Origin: an uncultured Opitutia bacterium
Lineage (GTDB): Bacteria > Verrucomicrobiota > Verrucomicrobiia > Opitutales > Coraliomargaritaceae
Direction: 5' to 3'
Assembly: GCA_937899295.1 (NCBI GenBank)
Contig: CALBPO010000394.1
Coordinates: 1-6,977, forward strand
DNA length: 6,977 bases
Shown here: positions 1 through 6,977 of the stretch, one piece after another
How positions within the stretch are numbered: position 1 is the stretch's first letter
Layout: every line of letters begins with the position of its first letter
The notes under the pieces: model-generated
Databases searched by the model: none
What the model saw: only the letters and a program-made list of their open reading frames with translations
Told to the model about the DNA's origin: nothing
Position numbers and translations under genes: made by a program

Positions 1-170
1 CCACCGCAACGGTTTTGCCCTTGAGCTCGGCGATGGATGTGATTGAGGCGTCGGCAATGATCTGATCGTTGCCGGCAGAGTTGTCGTTCACCAACACCAC
101 CACTTCACCGCCGTTCTCACCAGGCAGGAAGGAGATGGTGTCGTTCAGCGCTTGGGAATTGCCCTCGATC
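1..170 (-). CDS. ABC transporter substrate-binding protein, internal fragment (likely foreign to this locus)
   Basis: Read on the minus strand, with codons at 167-169 down to 2-4, this is open throughout and gives about 56 residues. They end in a stretch resembling [16 protein letters not shown]. The form 'SI(A/E)(D/E)LKGK(T/S)VAV' is typical of the start of the NMT1/SsuA/TauA-like periplasmic binding domain, which captures nitrate, sulfonate, taurine or thiamine-precursor type ligands for an ABC importer. Just before it lies an Asn/Asp-rich part ([14 protein letters not shown]). The ligand cannot be told. Neither a start nor a stop is present: the frame runs off the left edge and stops being recognisable at the GATC at 167-170. 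No permease or ATPase gene lies near, and the strand and composition differ from the genes to the right, so I take it as a chimeric piece. The family call is fairly good; the exact family member is unknown. Confidence 0.55.
167..170. other. Putative chimeric junction 1 (GATC)
   Basis: A GATC tetranucleotide lies exactly where base composition changes from moderate GC (1-166) to very high GC (171-300). GATC is the recognition site of Sau3AI/MboI/DpnII, so a ligation of two digested fragments would leave one intact GATC at the joint, as seen here. Other GATC sites occur nearby (59-62, 64-67, 254-257) without such a change. Confidence 0.4.
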
Positions 171-302
171 TTGCCGGCGACGCCGTGGCTCTCGACGAGG
201 CCCGCGACGAGGTGCTCCGACACCCTGCGCCGGTCAGCCTCTCGGGGGCTCGTGATCTCCCCGTCGGTGACCACCTTGGAGGCGCAGCGCACCGCCGAGA
301 GA

Positions 303-304
<2 letters not shown>
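171..304 (-). CDS. Unidentified protein fragment from high-GC DNA (likely foreign piece)
   Basis: This stretch is markedly more GC-rich than anything else in the window. Of its six frames, the minus-strand frame with codons at 302-304 down to 170-172 has nearly every third codon position G or C, the signature of a coding frame in a high-GC genome such as an actinobacterium. It encodes about 45 residues with no start or stop, including [21 protein letters not shown] do not recognise the protein. The frame happens to be continuous with the substrate-binding-protein fragment at 1-170, so one single gene is formally possible. However, the jump in third-position GC exactly at a GATC and the lack of resemblance to such proteins favour two separate pieces. 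Confidence 0.35.
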
Positions 305-869
<565 letters not shown>

Positions 870-941
870 TACAGATTCACGCACTTGCACGCAGATTCGA
901 TAGTCAAAGCAGACAAAACTTGGGATCCCCACCTCACCCAC

Positions 942-946
942 GGGAG
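942..946 (+). promoter_or_regulatory. Ribosome binding site deciding the rng start
   Basis: GGGAG lies ten bases before the ATG at 957. The same frame is open upstream to a TTG at 885, which has no purine-rich site before it and would add 24 residues unlike the family. I therefore prefer 957 as the start. Confidence 0.5.
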
Positions 947-956
947 ACCAAGACCA

Positions 957-2750
957 ATGAACGACGAATCAACTATAGAACCAACTGAACCTAACAACGC
1001 AAAAAACGTAAGCGCTATTCCGAAAGACGATGCGGTAAACGATGAGCAATACACCGAAGAGCTGACTTCAGCGCCCAAGGAGAAGAAGTCCGAGCGCATC
1101 GATACCCGAGCGCTTAAAGACGACGCCGCCAAGCGCGAGAAAAAGCAACCGCTCATACAACGCATCGTGAAAGCGATTAAGGCCGAGAAGAAGTCTTACA
1201 CCGAGCTGATCATCAACTCGGAGCCGCTCGAAAAACGCGTCGCCCTCCTCCAAGACGGCGTCCTAGAAAAGTTTGAAGTCGAGCGTACGGGCGAAGCACG
1301 TGAAGTCGGAGCCATCTTTAAAGGCCATATACAGAATCTGGAACCTGGTCTCAAGGCAGCCTTCGTCGATATTGGCGAGGACAAGAACGCTTTCCTGCAC
1401 TACTGGGACATCCTCCCCGCTGCGAAGGACAATTCAGTCGAGATCGTTCGCGATAATAAATCAGAAAAGCAGCGCAAGCGCGAGGCCGAGAAAATCTCGG
1501 TCAAAGACATCCCAAAACTTTACCCTATCGGCAGCGAGATCGTGCTCCAAATCACCAAGGGCCAGATCGGCACCAAGGGACCACGCACCACGACGAACAT
1601 CGCCCTACCTGGCCGTTTCCTCGTGCTCATGCCCTACACCGGTACGCTTGGCATCTCTCGAAAAATCGAGGACAAAAAAGAGCGTAGCCGCCTTAAAGGC
1701 ATACTCCGTGGCCTCACTTTGCCCGAAGGCATGGGCATCATTGTGCGCACCGCTGGCGAGGGCAAAAAAGCCCGCTACTTCATCCGTGATCTCCACATTT
1801 TACTCAAACGTTGGGAGGTTATCAATCAGCGCATGGACTCAACCAAGAAGCCCGCATGCCTCTACGTAGAGCCCGACATTGTCGGCCGCACTGTGCGCGA
1901 CTTCCTGACCGAAGAAATCGACCGCGTAATGGTCGATAAGGTGGAAGACTATGAAAATATAATTGAGGATGTAACTAAAATTTCGCCTCGTTCGAAGTCC
2001 AAAATCCACCTATTCAAAGATGACATCCCAGTCTTTGAGCGCTTCAATATTGAGCGCCAGATCGAGCAGACCTACAATCGCTGCGTCCCGCTGCCTGGTG
2101 GTGGCGAGATTGTAATCGAAGAGACGGAAGCACTCATCTCGATTGATGTGAATACCGGGTCGCACAAGAATAAAAACAAGGACGGCAAGGACTTCATCCT
2201 ACAAGTGAACCTTGAATCGGCTACTGAGATTTGCCGCCAAGTGCGCCTGCGTAACATCGGTGGTCTCATCATCCTCGACTTCATAGACATGAAGGCGAAG
2301 AAGGATCGCAACGCAGTGCTCGCGCGTATGAAGCGTGAGATGGCTACTGATAAAGCAAAGAACCACATCCTTCCCATTTCCACGCTCGGTATCATGCAAA
2401 TGACACGCCAGCGTCACTCCGAGAGCCACTCCAGTGGTATCTACACTGACTGCCCGTATTGTAACGGCCGTGGCTCGGTCAAGAGCTCGCGTACTATGAG
2501 TGTCGAAGTGCAACGCCGTCTGATCAGTGTGATTCGCCATATCCGCGCCCGTGACGGTCAGGACAAAGAAATCGCCCTGCGCGTGCTCCTCCATCCGACC
2601 AATCTTGAGCGCCTCCGCCAAGAAGACGAAGATCTCCTTTTGGAAATCGAGCAATCCTACGGCGCTCGCCTCTCTTTCCGCGCTGACCCGATCTACCACG
2701 TGGAGAACTTCAAGATCATAGACATAGAGAGCGGACAAGAGCAGCGTTAG
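957..2750 (+). CDS. rng: Ribonuclease G/E family endoribonuclease (Rne/Rng)
   Basis: This 597-residue protein is a single-strand-specific endoribonuclease that cuts AU-rich RNA in mRNA decay and in rRNA/tRNA processing. Residues 1-79 form a charged, Lys/Glu/Asp-rich extension ending in [14 protein letters not shown]. The S1 RNA-binding domain starts near 80 ([19 protein letters not shown]) and includes [20 protein letters not shown] and the highly conserved VDIG. The 5'-monophosphate sensor region is visible as GTKGPR (205-210) and VRTAGEG, with Arg264-Thr265 matching E. coli RNase E Arg169-Thr170. The DNase-I-like catalytic core carries both metal-binding aspartates, Asp397 in SIDVNTG and Asp441 in ILDFIDM, 44 residues apart (43 in E. 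coli). The zinc-link CPYCNGRG has Cys499 and Cys502. A small C-terminal domain follows, as in RNase G; there is no long degradosome scaffold as in RNase E. E. coli RNase G has 489 residues, so the excess is the N-terminal extension plus an insert after the S1 core. It lies 87 bases after rodA, probably in the same transcript. Confidence 0.95.
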   Translation: MNDESTIEPTEPNNAKNVSAIPKDDAVNDEQYTEELTSAPKEKKSERIDTRALKDDAAKREKKQPLIQRIVKAIKAEKKSYTELIINSEPLEKRVALLQDGVLEKFEVERTGEAREVGAIFKGHIQNLEPGLKAAFVDIGEDKNAFLHYWDILPAAKDNSVEIVRDNKSEKQRKREAEKISVKDIPKLYPIGSEIVLQITKGQIGTKGPRTTTNIALPGRFLVLMPYTGTLGISRKIEDKKERSRLKGILRGLTLPEGMGIIVRTAGEGKKARYFIRDLHILLKRWEVINQRMDSTKKPACLYVEPDIVGRTVRDFLTEEIDRVMVDKVEDYENIIEDVTKISPRSKSKIHLFKDDIPVFERFNIERQIEQTYNRCVPLPGGGEIVIEETEALISIDVNTGSHKNKNKDGKDFILQVNLESATEICRQVRLRNIGGLIILDFIDMKAKKDRNAVLARMKREMATDKAKNHILPISTLGIMQMTRQRHSESHSSGIYTDCPYCNGRGSVKSSRTMSVEVQRRLISVIRHIRARDGQDKEIALRVLLHPTNLERLRQEDEDLLLEIEQSYGARLSFRADPIYHVENFKIIDIESGQEQR

Positions 2751-2762
2751 CGGCAAAGCCGC
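2750..2762 (+). terminator. Small hairpin just after the rng stop
   Basis: GCGGC (2750-2754), AAA, GCCGC (2758-2762) is a perfect five-base-pair stem with a three-base loop, starting at the last base of the stop codon. No T-run follows, so it is a poor intrinsic terminator. It may instead slow 3' decay, or be chance. Confidence 0.25.
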
Positions 2763-2801
2763 AGTTACGGATAGCGAAGGATAAATGTTTCATATTAGAT
2801 A

Positions 2802-2829
2802 GATCATGCACACTTCGTGCTGAGTGATC
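2802..2829 (+). promoter_or_regulatory. Imperfect hairpin in the rng-glycerate kinase gap
   Basis: GATCA (2802-2806) pairs with TGATC (2825-2829), and inside it GCAC (2808-2811) pairs with GTGC (2817-2820) around the loop ACTTC. The arms are separated by unequal internal loops (one base against four). It lies in the 105-base gap before glycerate kinase and could be a leader structure or an operator. I see no convincing -35/-10 pair and no clear Shine-Dalgarno site for the downstream gene. Confidence 0.25.
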
Positions 2830-2855
2830 ATTGTATCGTCCTACGCCATTATAGT

Positions 2856-4031
2856 ATGAAAATATTAGCTGCCTTCGATAAGTTTAAAGACGCCATGCCT
2901 GCAGGCAGTGCTTGTGATGCTGCCCTCAGTGGTGCACTCGAAGCGCTCGGCGAGCCGCTCACGCTAAGTCACGCCCCGTTGACTGACGGAGGCGAAGGCT
3001 TCTGCCCGATTTTGACTCAAGCGGCCAGTGGCTATATGGAACACCACAAAGTCAGTGGCCCACTGGGCGAAGAAGTCGACTCGCCCCTCGGTTGGGTTAA
3101 TCTTGAACAAATCCCAGAGAGTGCCTGTAAACTCCTTGGCTCGAAAAAAGGCAAGCTCGCAATCATCGAAATGGCCTCAGTCGCTGGGCTGGAACAAGTG
3201 CCAAATGCGCAACGCCACCCAAAGCATTGTACTACGCGCGGTGTCGGCGAACTGATCCGCATTGCAGTGGCTGAAGAAGCCGATGCAATCCTGCTTGGCA
3301 TCGGCGGCAGCGCAACCAGCGACCTTGGACTTGGCGCCCTGGAGGCGCTTGGCTTACAGTTTTGTCCAAGTGGCCAAGTCACACCCGCACAATGGCCTGC
3401 AATTGAACAGATCACGGGTAACATAGAGTTAACAATACCGCCGATTTATATCGCATGCGATGTGGATAACCCATTGCTTGGAACTAGAGGAGCCGCGGCA
3501 GTTTACGGCCCACAAAAAGGGCTCAAACCCGACGAAATCGAAGCCTTTGACGGTGCTTCGGAACGAGTAGCTAAACAGTTGTGTGAATTCTTCAATCAGC
3601 CAGAATGCACTCTAAGAGCCTCTGGTAGCGGCGCAGCGGGCGGCATTGGCTTTGGTCTCAATGTTGCCTTTGGCTCGAACTATGTAGCTGGCTTCGAGCT
3701 CGTCACCGCGTGGCTAGATCTGAGCAGTAAGATCAAAGAAGCCGATCTCGTTTTAACAGGTGAAGGTAAGTTTGATAATAGCTCACTCGCTGGCAAAGGT
3801 CCTTACGCGCTACTTGCCGCCGCTTATTCCAGCGACACATCAGCCATCTTGCTGGCTGGGCTTGCGGAGGATGAAGCCGCTCAAACTGTTCGTGATCGTT
3901 TCCCAGGGACTGCTGTCTACAGTATCACGCCCGAGGGCACGCCGTTGGCAGAAGCCCTCAAATTAGCACCCGATTTTTTAAAGCAAAAGGTGACTGAAGT
4001 CTTACAGACCCTCTACACGCATGACGGCTGA
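2856..4031 (+). CDS. glxK: Glycerate kinase, type 1 (GlxK/GarK family)
   Basis: This 391-residue cytoplasmic enzyme should phosphorylate D-glycerate with ATP to 2- or 3-phosphoglycerate, feeding glyoxylate, tartronate or serine-derived glycerate into glycolysis. Which phosphoglycerate it makes cannot be read from the sequence. Family landmarks occur in order: [16 protein letters not shown] (1-16), PLTDGGEGF (41-49), [11 protein letters not shown] (102-112), [13 protein letters not shown] (126-138), the glycine-rich [20 protein letters not shown] (147-166), [20 protein letters not shown] (200-219) followed by [15 protein letters not shown] (257-268) and [20 protein letters not shown] (297-316). 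Length is normal for the family. The ATG at 2856 matches the usual N-terminus; a GTG at 2817 in frame would add 13 unfamiliar residues. Its last 11 bases overlap the next gene, so the two are probably translated together. It may start a transcript separate from rng. Confidence 0.93.
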   Translation: MKILAAFDKFKDAMPAGSACDAALSGALEALGEPLTLSHAPLTDGGEGFCPILTQAASGYMEHHKVSGPLGEEVDSPLGWVNLEQIPESACKLLGSKKGKLAIIEMASVAGLEQVPNAQRHPKHCTTRGVGELIRIAVAEEADAILLGIGGSATSDLGLGALEALGLQFCPSGQVTPAQWPAIEQITGNIELTIPPIYIACDVDNPLLGTRGAAAVYGPQKGLKPDEIEAFDGASERVAKQLCEFFNQPECTLRASGSGAAGGIGFGLNVAFGSNYVAGFELVTAWLDLSSKIKEADLVLTGEGKFDNSSLAGKGPYALLAAAYSSDTSAILLAGLAEDEAAQTVRDRFPGTAVYSITPEGTPLAEALKLAPDFLKQKVTEVLQTLYTHDG

Positions 4032-4683
4032 GGAATCAGAGTTTAATCAGACCAAGTGGCGCCGTATCCGTAGAGTCAAGAAATGGCTGCGCCCACTCCC
4101 TCGGCGCACGAACATACATCGTTACCCAATCCTTAAATTTTTTACAGAGGCTGCCCGTAAGCGGATCTACATCTGGAGCTTTCGTGTAGAGAATGCCGTG
4201 CCTGCAATTTACGCGGGGAGTATTCTTACACTCATGCCGCTCTATGGCATCCAAATCCCTTCAGCAATTATACTGGCGCTCCTACTTCGCGCCAATCTAC
4301 CGATTATAGTCGGACTGCAAGTCGTCTCGAATCCGTTGACAGTATTACCGATCTGGTTTGCCGCCTATCAAATTGGGCGAATGATCCTAAGTGTAATAGG
4401 AATAAACGTTGACCCACTCAATCGAGAAGAAGTGCGCCTTTTACTCGACAATTTTATCCATGCTGCATGGGGTGCTAAATTTGATAATTTAGCGACCGTA
4501 TTCAGTGTCACTAGCCTAGGTGCGATTGTGATGGGTATTTTCTTCGGCCTCATCGCTAGTTTTGCATACCGTATCGTCGCGAACCGCACCGCTGCTAGCT
4601 ATGCCTTGCTTCGTCATAAGATAAAAGAACGTAAATTAAAAATGCAATCTTCCTACCCTAAAGAGACTCCTAGCAATGATTAA
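4021..4683 (+). CDS. DUF2062 family inner-membrane protein
   Basis: This 220-residue protein matches the DUF2062 (PF09835) pattern: a basic N-terminus (1-57, many Arg/Lys), then the hydrophobic block 59-126. That block contains [33 protein letters not shown] and the hallmark [20 protein letters not shown] (103-122). A last membrane helix lies at about 164-187, with a basic C-terminal tail. I expect three or four membrane helices. The biochemical role of the family is unknown; it occurs alone or joined to other domains, including glycosyltransferases. The gene overlaps glycerate kinase by 11 bases (ATGACGGCTGA) and namZ by 8 bases, so it lies in the middle of a coupled three-gene unit. No Shine-Dalgarno site precedes its ATG, which fits initiation by ribosomes finishing the gene before. 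The family call is secure; function is unassigned. Confidence 0.88.
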   Translation: MTAEESEFNQTKWRRIRRVKKWLRPLPRRTNIHRYPILKFFTEAARKRIYIWSFRVENAVPAIYAGSILTLMPLYGIQIPSAIILALLLRANLPIIVGLQVVSNPLTVLPIWFAAYQIGRMILSVIGINVDPLNREEVRLLLDNFIHAAWGAKFDNLATVFSVTSLGAIVMGIFFGLIASFAYRIVANRTAASYALLRHKIKERKLKMQSSYPKETPSND

Positions 4684-5917
4684 AAAAATCTGCCTAGTTT
4701 GTTTCAGTCTTTTTTTCTCGATTGGTCTTATTCAGGCAGACCCAATCTATCTAGGCATCGACGTATTAGAGCAAAGCGGCTTTCGCGCCATCGGCGGCAA
4801 GCGCGTCGGCTTACTCACGCATCCTGCAGGACTCAACCGTCGTGGCGAAAGTAGTATCGACGTGCTCCGTCGTGCGAACAATGTTCGCCTCGTCGCCCTA
4901 TTCGGCCCGGAACATGGAATCTATGGCAACGAAAAGGCTAACGTCCCTGTCGATGATAAGATCGACCCACGCACTGGCCTCCCCGTTTACTCACTCTACG
5001 GTAAATATCGCAAGCCCACCGCCAAGATGCTGGTGGGACTCGATGCCCTAGTGATCGACCTACAAGATGTCGGCGTCCGCTCTTACACCTATGTTAGTTG
5101 CATGCGTTACGCGATGGAGGCCTGCTTTGAAAATGGCGTCGAAGTAGTCATACTCGATCGGCCTAACCCACTCGGTGGCCTCAAAGTGGACGGCCCCCCG
5201 CTCGATCGTGAATGGCGTAGCTACGTTGGCGCATTCCAAGTGCCCTACGTTCACGGCCTTACTATCGCCGAGCTCGCTCGGATCGCCAAGCACACGCCTG
5301 GCTGTATGGAGACGCCCGAACACATTCGTAAAAATGGCAAACTTACCGTAATACCCATGCGCGGCTGGCGGCGTGACATGCTATGGACAAAAACGGGGTT
5401 ACGCTGGGTACCCACCTCACCCTACATACCCGATCTCTCAGCCGTACTCGGCTACGCCATGACGGGTCTTGGCGCCCAAGAGGGCGGCTTTTCCCATGGT
5501 ATCGGGACCCCCTATCCTTTCCGATTACTTCGCTATAAAGGCAAATCCCCTGAGCAGATCAAAGCCGCCCTTGAATCCAAAAGAATTCCCGGGTTAGGCT
5601 ACCGCATAATAAAGACCCAAAGCACGACTGGCGTACCGCTTAGCGGCGTCTACGTCAGCGTGACTAACTGGAACCACGCACGACCCACCGAACTCAGTTT
5701 TCACATGATGCAGCTCGCCGCGGTATGGTCCTCTAGTAATCCCTTCGCAGCTTCAAAAAATCCCGGACTTTTTAACAAGCACGTAGGAAGCACTGCGTGG
5801 TGGGACGAAATCAATCTGCGAGGCGCTAGGGCCCGCGTTGACGCCTTCGTTGACCAGTGGGTAGAACAGGCTAGGAATTTTCAACAACAAGCTAAACGCT
5901 TCTGGATTTACCGCTAG
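4676..5917 (+). CDS. namZ: Secreted exo-beta-N-acetylmuramidase, NamZ/YbbC family (DUF1343, GH171)
   Basis: The family founder NamZ of Bacillus subtilis removes single MurNAc residues from the non-reducing end of peptidoglycan fragments, a step in cell-wall turnover and recycling. This 413-residue protein begins with a signal peptide (MIKK, then a hydrophobic stretch 5-19, probable cleavage after Ala21 in LIQA-DP). It has no lipobox, so it is probably periplasmic and soluble. Family motifs follow: [15 protein letters not shown] (43-57), FGPEHGIYG (76-84), [15 protein letters not shown] around 125-139, [10 protein letters not shown] (159-168) and [10 protein letters not shown] (191-200). The C-terminal domain ends in the characteristic FWIYR. 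A conserved acidic residue, possibly Glu79, is expected in the active site; I infer this from conservation only. Length is normal. It overlaps the DUF2062 gene by eight bases, with AAGAGA nine bases before the ATG. In Bacteroidota and related groups the family is often annotated only as DUF1343, and not every member has been tested. Confidence 0.92.
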   Translation: MIKKICLVCFSLFFSIGLIQADPIYLGIDVLEQSGFRAIGGKRVGLLTHPAGLNRRGESSIDVLRRANNVRLVALFGPEHGIYGNEKANVPVDDKIDPRTGLPVYSLYGKYRKPTAKMLVGLDALVIDLQDVGVRSYTYVSCMRYAMEACFENGVEVVILDRPNPLGGLKVDGPPLDREWRSYVGAFQVPYVHGLTIAELARIAKHTPGCMETPEHIRKNGKLTVIPMRGWRRDMLWTKTGLRWVPTSPYIPDLSAVLGYAMTGLGAQEGGFSHGIGTPYPFRLLRYKGKSPEQIKAALESKRIPGLGYRIIKTQSTTGVPLSGVYVSVTNWNHARPTELSFHMMQLAAVWSSSNPFAASKNPGLFNKHVGSTAWWDEINLRGARARVDAFVDQWVEQARNFQQQAKRFWIYR

Positions 5918-5943
5918 CTTAGCTCAAGGCTTTCGGGTGGCAA

Positions 5944-6046
5944 ATTTGTTTGAAGGGCGATGAAGGCCATCACAAATGGCTACTATATAATATGAATCAC
6001 TGCCCTTGGAATCGCAACACGTCAGCCTCTATAGATTCAAACAAAT
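5944..6046. repeat. Nested inverted repeats at the convergent gene junction
   Basis: An 11-base perfect inverted repeat, ATTTGTTTGAA (5944-5954) and TTCAAACAAAT (6036-6046), brackets a second pair, AAGGGC (5953-5958) and GCCCTT (6002-6007). The inner pair extends to eleven positions, 5953-5963 against 5997-6007, with one G-T pair and one mismatch. The right arms lie inside the last codons of the minus-strand gene. The two stems share 5953-5954, so they could form together only if one gives up two pairs. Confidence 0.5.
5965..5981. terminator. Possible two-way terminator hairpin between namZ and the minus-strand gene
   Basis: GGCCAT (5965-5970), loop CACAA, ATGGCT (5976-5981) gives a six-pair stem with one G-T pair, midway between the two convergent stop codons. 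Neither side has a clear T-run, so as an intrinsic terminator it is weak on its own. The larger nested repeat around it may strengthen it. Confidence 0.3.
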
Positions 6047-6560
6047 CGCTCCATGGCTGCAAGGCTTCTATCGTAGAAGGAACCGCATCAATCTGGGTAT
6101 TGAGCACACCGATCACCGCGAGGCCTTCCTTGCGGTTAAACATCCTAAGGCGCAAACCCAGCTCATCGAGCATCGGTTTTAGCTCGGTGACATCTACACC
6201 CTCACTCAAATAAATCGAGATCTGATCCGCCGCCATAAAGCTGGACTCACCCGTCGCGATCGTCTCAACGACACGAATGTAGGGATAAGTCTTGTCAAAG
6301 TTGAGCAACCATACGCGTTCCTCGGCCTTTTCTTCATCTGGCAAATAGCCAAAACCAATAATACGCCCCTTATGGATCGAAGCTGGCATGTGATCCGGTA
6401 GCGGCTCAGCTCCACCTGACACGGCTTCCGTATTATGGGTCAACCAAGGATCGACAGCGGCCTCTACTTCCGATGCTCGGCGCGACAGTATCATCGACAC
6501 CAAAAGCGATCCCAAAATGAAGCCTATTAGATAGACCATAACACGCTGTGAATTTTTCAT
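5997..6560 (-). CDS. Unknown membrane-anchored protein with a possible protease-propeptide-like C-terminal domain
   Basis: I do not recognise this 187-residue protein by name. Residues 1-7 are polar/basic, 8-26 form one hydrophobic helix (VYLIGFILGSLLVSMIL) followed by Arg-Arg, and the rest (27-187) is soluble, so it is probably a single-pass protein or has an uncleaved signal anchor. After a linker come HKGRIIGFGYLPDEEKAEER (63-82), WLLNFDK and, from about 107, a pattern of strand-helix-strand-strand-helix. It includes ISIYLSEGVDVTELKPMLDE (114-133), LGLRLRMF, LAVIGVL and IDAVPSTIEALQPWSDLFES. This looks like the small ferredoxin-like propeptide/inhibitor domain (I9 or fervidolysin type), but no protease follows; that is an inference from pattern alone. 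The ATG at 6560 is preferred: GAGAG lies ten bases upstream and the membrane helix then sits at the N-terminus. An upstream in-frame ATG at 6674 would run through the neighbouring gene. Confidence 0.75.
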   Translation of the reverse strand: MKNSQRVMVYLIGFILGSLLVSMILSRRASEVEAAVDPWLTHNTEAVSGGAEPLPDHMPASIHKGRIIGFGYLPDEEKAEERVWLLNFDKTYPYIRVVETIATGESSFMAADQISIYLSEGVDVTELKPMLDELGLRLRMFNRKEGLAVIGVLNTQIDAVPSTIEALQPWSDLFESIEADVLRFQGQ

Positions 6561-6570
6561 CAGTGATTGA

Positions 6571-6575
6571 CTCTC
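6571..6575 (-). promoter_or_regulatory. Ribosome binding site overlapping the upstream stop codon
   Basis: On the minus strand TGAGAG combines the TGA stop of the 89-residue gene (6574-6576) with GAGAG, ten bases before the ATG at 6560. This supports both that start and translational coupling of the two minus-strand genes. Confidence 0.45.
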
Positions 6576-6843
6576 ACGATTTGACCTGCGCCTGCAAGTA
6601 TTCCTTACGCGCGCGTATGACACAAAATACGATAGAAAGGCCACCCGCCCAAACCCCGCCGTAGCGAAGGCCATTGGAAAAACCTAATGCGGCTTGGCAT
6701 TCATAATCTGGCATATCCATGAAGATGAGTCCAAACAATAGGTGGGTCGCTACACCAATAAACGCCCCTGCTAAGCAGATGATGAACACAAAGCAGAACC
6801 AGATGAAGAACCACCGGATAATTTGCCCAAGAATATTTAGCAT
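6574..6843 (-). CDS. Small unknown membrane protein
   Basis: This 89-residue protein is unrecognised. It has an aromatic, strongly hydrophobic stretch at 10-41 (WFFIWFCFVFIICLAGAFIG, then VATHLLFGLIF), long enough for one extended or two short membrane helices. A short polar loop carries MPDYECQAALGF, a second hydrophobic segment lies at 61-77 (YGGVWAGGLSIVFCVI), and the C-terminal tail RARKEYLQAQVKS is basic and polar. The last helix is Gly-rich, which favours packing against another helix. The ATG at 6843 is preferred over an in-frame TTG at 6888. I see no good Shine-Dalgarno site. It lies 13 bases before the 187-residue gene and is probably its operon partner; a joint membrane complex is possible but not shown. 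Confidence 0.65.
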   Translation of the reverse strand: MLNILGQIIRWFFIWFCFVFIICLAGAFIGVATHLLFGLIFMDMPDYECQAALGFSNGLRYGGVWAGGLSIVFCVIRARKEYLQAQVKS

Positions 6844-6977
6844 TTCAATTGTATCATGAAAACCTAGTACATAACTAAGTAATCTCAAACGTTCTTGTAA
6901 GAAAGGAAAAAAATAAATAAAAATTCAATGTAAAGCATTTGATTATTGAAATAAAATATTTGCTCCAATTTGTTTTT
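6844..6977. other. AT-rich non-coding end, presumed promoter region of the minus-strand pair
   Basis: These 134 bases are strongly AT-rich, especially 6900-6977, and hold no convincing gene. On the minus strand TACAAT (6853 to 6848) resembles a -10 box but lies only four bases before the ATG and has no fitting -35. TTTACA (6934 to 6929) and TTGAGA (6888 to 6883) resemble -35 boxes, but neither has a good -10 at normal spacing. A promoter is likely here by position; I cannot place it. Confidence 0.35.

Noticed and set aside
69..302. N-terminal extension of the RodA frame back to a TTG at 69
   Set aside because: The encoded residues are polar and unlike RodA membrane helices, and the stretch codes better on the minus strand. 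The frame is open by chance across the presumed chimeric joint.
2199..2756. Long antisense open frame (185 codons) opposite rng
   Set aside because: It mirrors the codon pattern of the well-supported ribonuclease gene, has no ribosome site and resembles no family.
3032..3424. Antisense open frame opposite glycerate kinase
   Set aside because: A shadow of conserved glycerate kinase coding sequence, with no ribosome site or family resemblance.
5918..5943. Intrinsic terminator right after namZ
   Set aside because: Only three- to four-base complementarities around GCTAGC and no T-run; nothing convincing.
6560..6674. Upstream start (ATG at 6674) for the 187-residue protein
   Set aside because: It would overlap the 89-residue gene by about 100 bases and put the membrane helix in the middle. 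The ATG at 6560 has a ribosome site.

Overview
Most of this window (about 305 to 6977) looks like a chromosomal piece of a Gram-negative bacterium of the Verrucomicrobiota, most like the Opitutales/Puniceicoccales group. That placement is inferred from the style of RodA and of the Rne/Rng ribonuclease and from gene content; I could not run a search. GC is moderate, Shine-Dalgarno sites are weak, and most genes sit close together on the plus strand.

Left end (1-304): this stretch does not belong with the rest. Read on the minus strand, 1-170 encodes an internal piece of an ABC-transporter substrate-binding protein. Positions 171-300 are far more GC-rich and encode, in an open minus-strand frame, a fragment I cannot identify. 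At 301-304 the sequence switches abruptly into the middle of a plus-strand rodA gene. Both switches fall on GATC tetranucleotides (167-170 and 301-304). The simplest reading is a cloning or assembly chimera made of GATC-ended pieces, not natural gene content.

Plus-strand block (303-5917): the C-terminal half of RodA, the peptidoglycan glycosyltransferase of cell elongation, is followed by an RNase G/E family endoribonuclease with a charged N-terminal extension. After a 105-base gap come three genes whose ends overlap: a type-1 glycerate kinase, a DUF2062 membrane protein and a secreted DUF1343/NamZ-type exo-N-acetylmuramidase (GH171). The last three look like one translationally coupled unit. 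RodA and NamZ both act on the cell wall (building and trimming or recycling).

Right end (5918-6977): two unrecognised minus-strand genes converge on namZ. They encode an 89-residue membrane protein and, 13 bases downstream, a 187-residue membrane-anchored protein. The C-terminal part of the latter resembles the small propeptide/inhibitor fold of subtilisin-like proteases. The convergent junction holds a nested set of inverted repeats that could act as a two-way terminator. The last 134 bases are AT-rich, non-coding, and presumably carry the promoter of the minus-strand pair.

I see no CRISPR array, transposon, tRNA or rRNA. The best candidates for something new are the minus-strand pair of unknown membrane proteins and the overlapping glycerate kinase/DUF2062/NamZ cassette.
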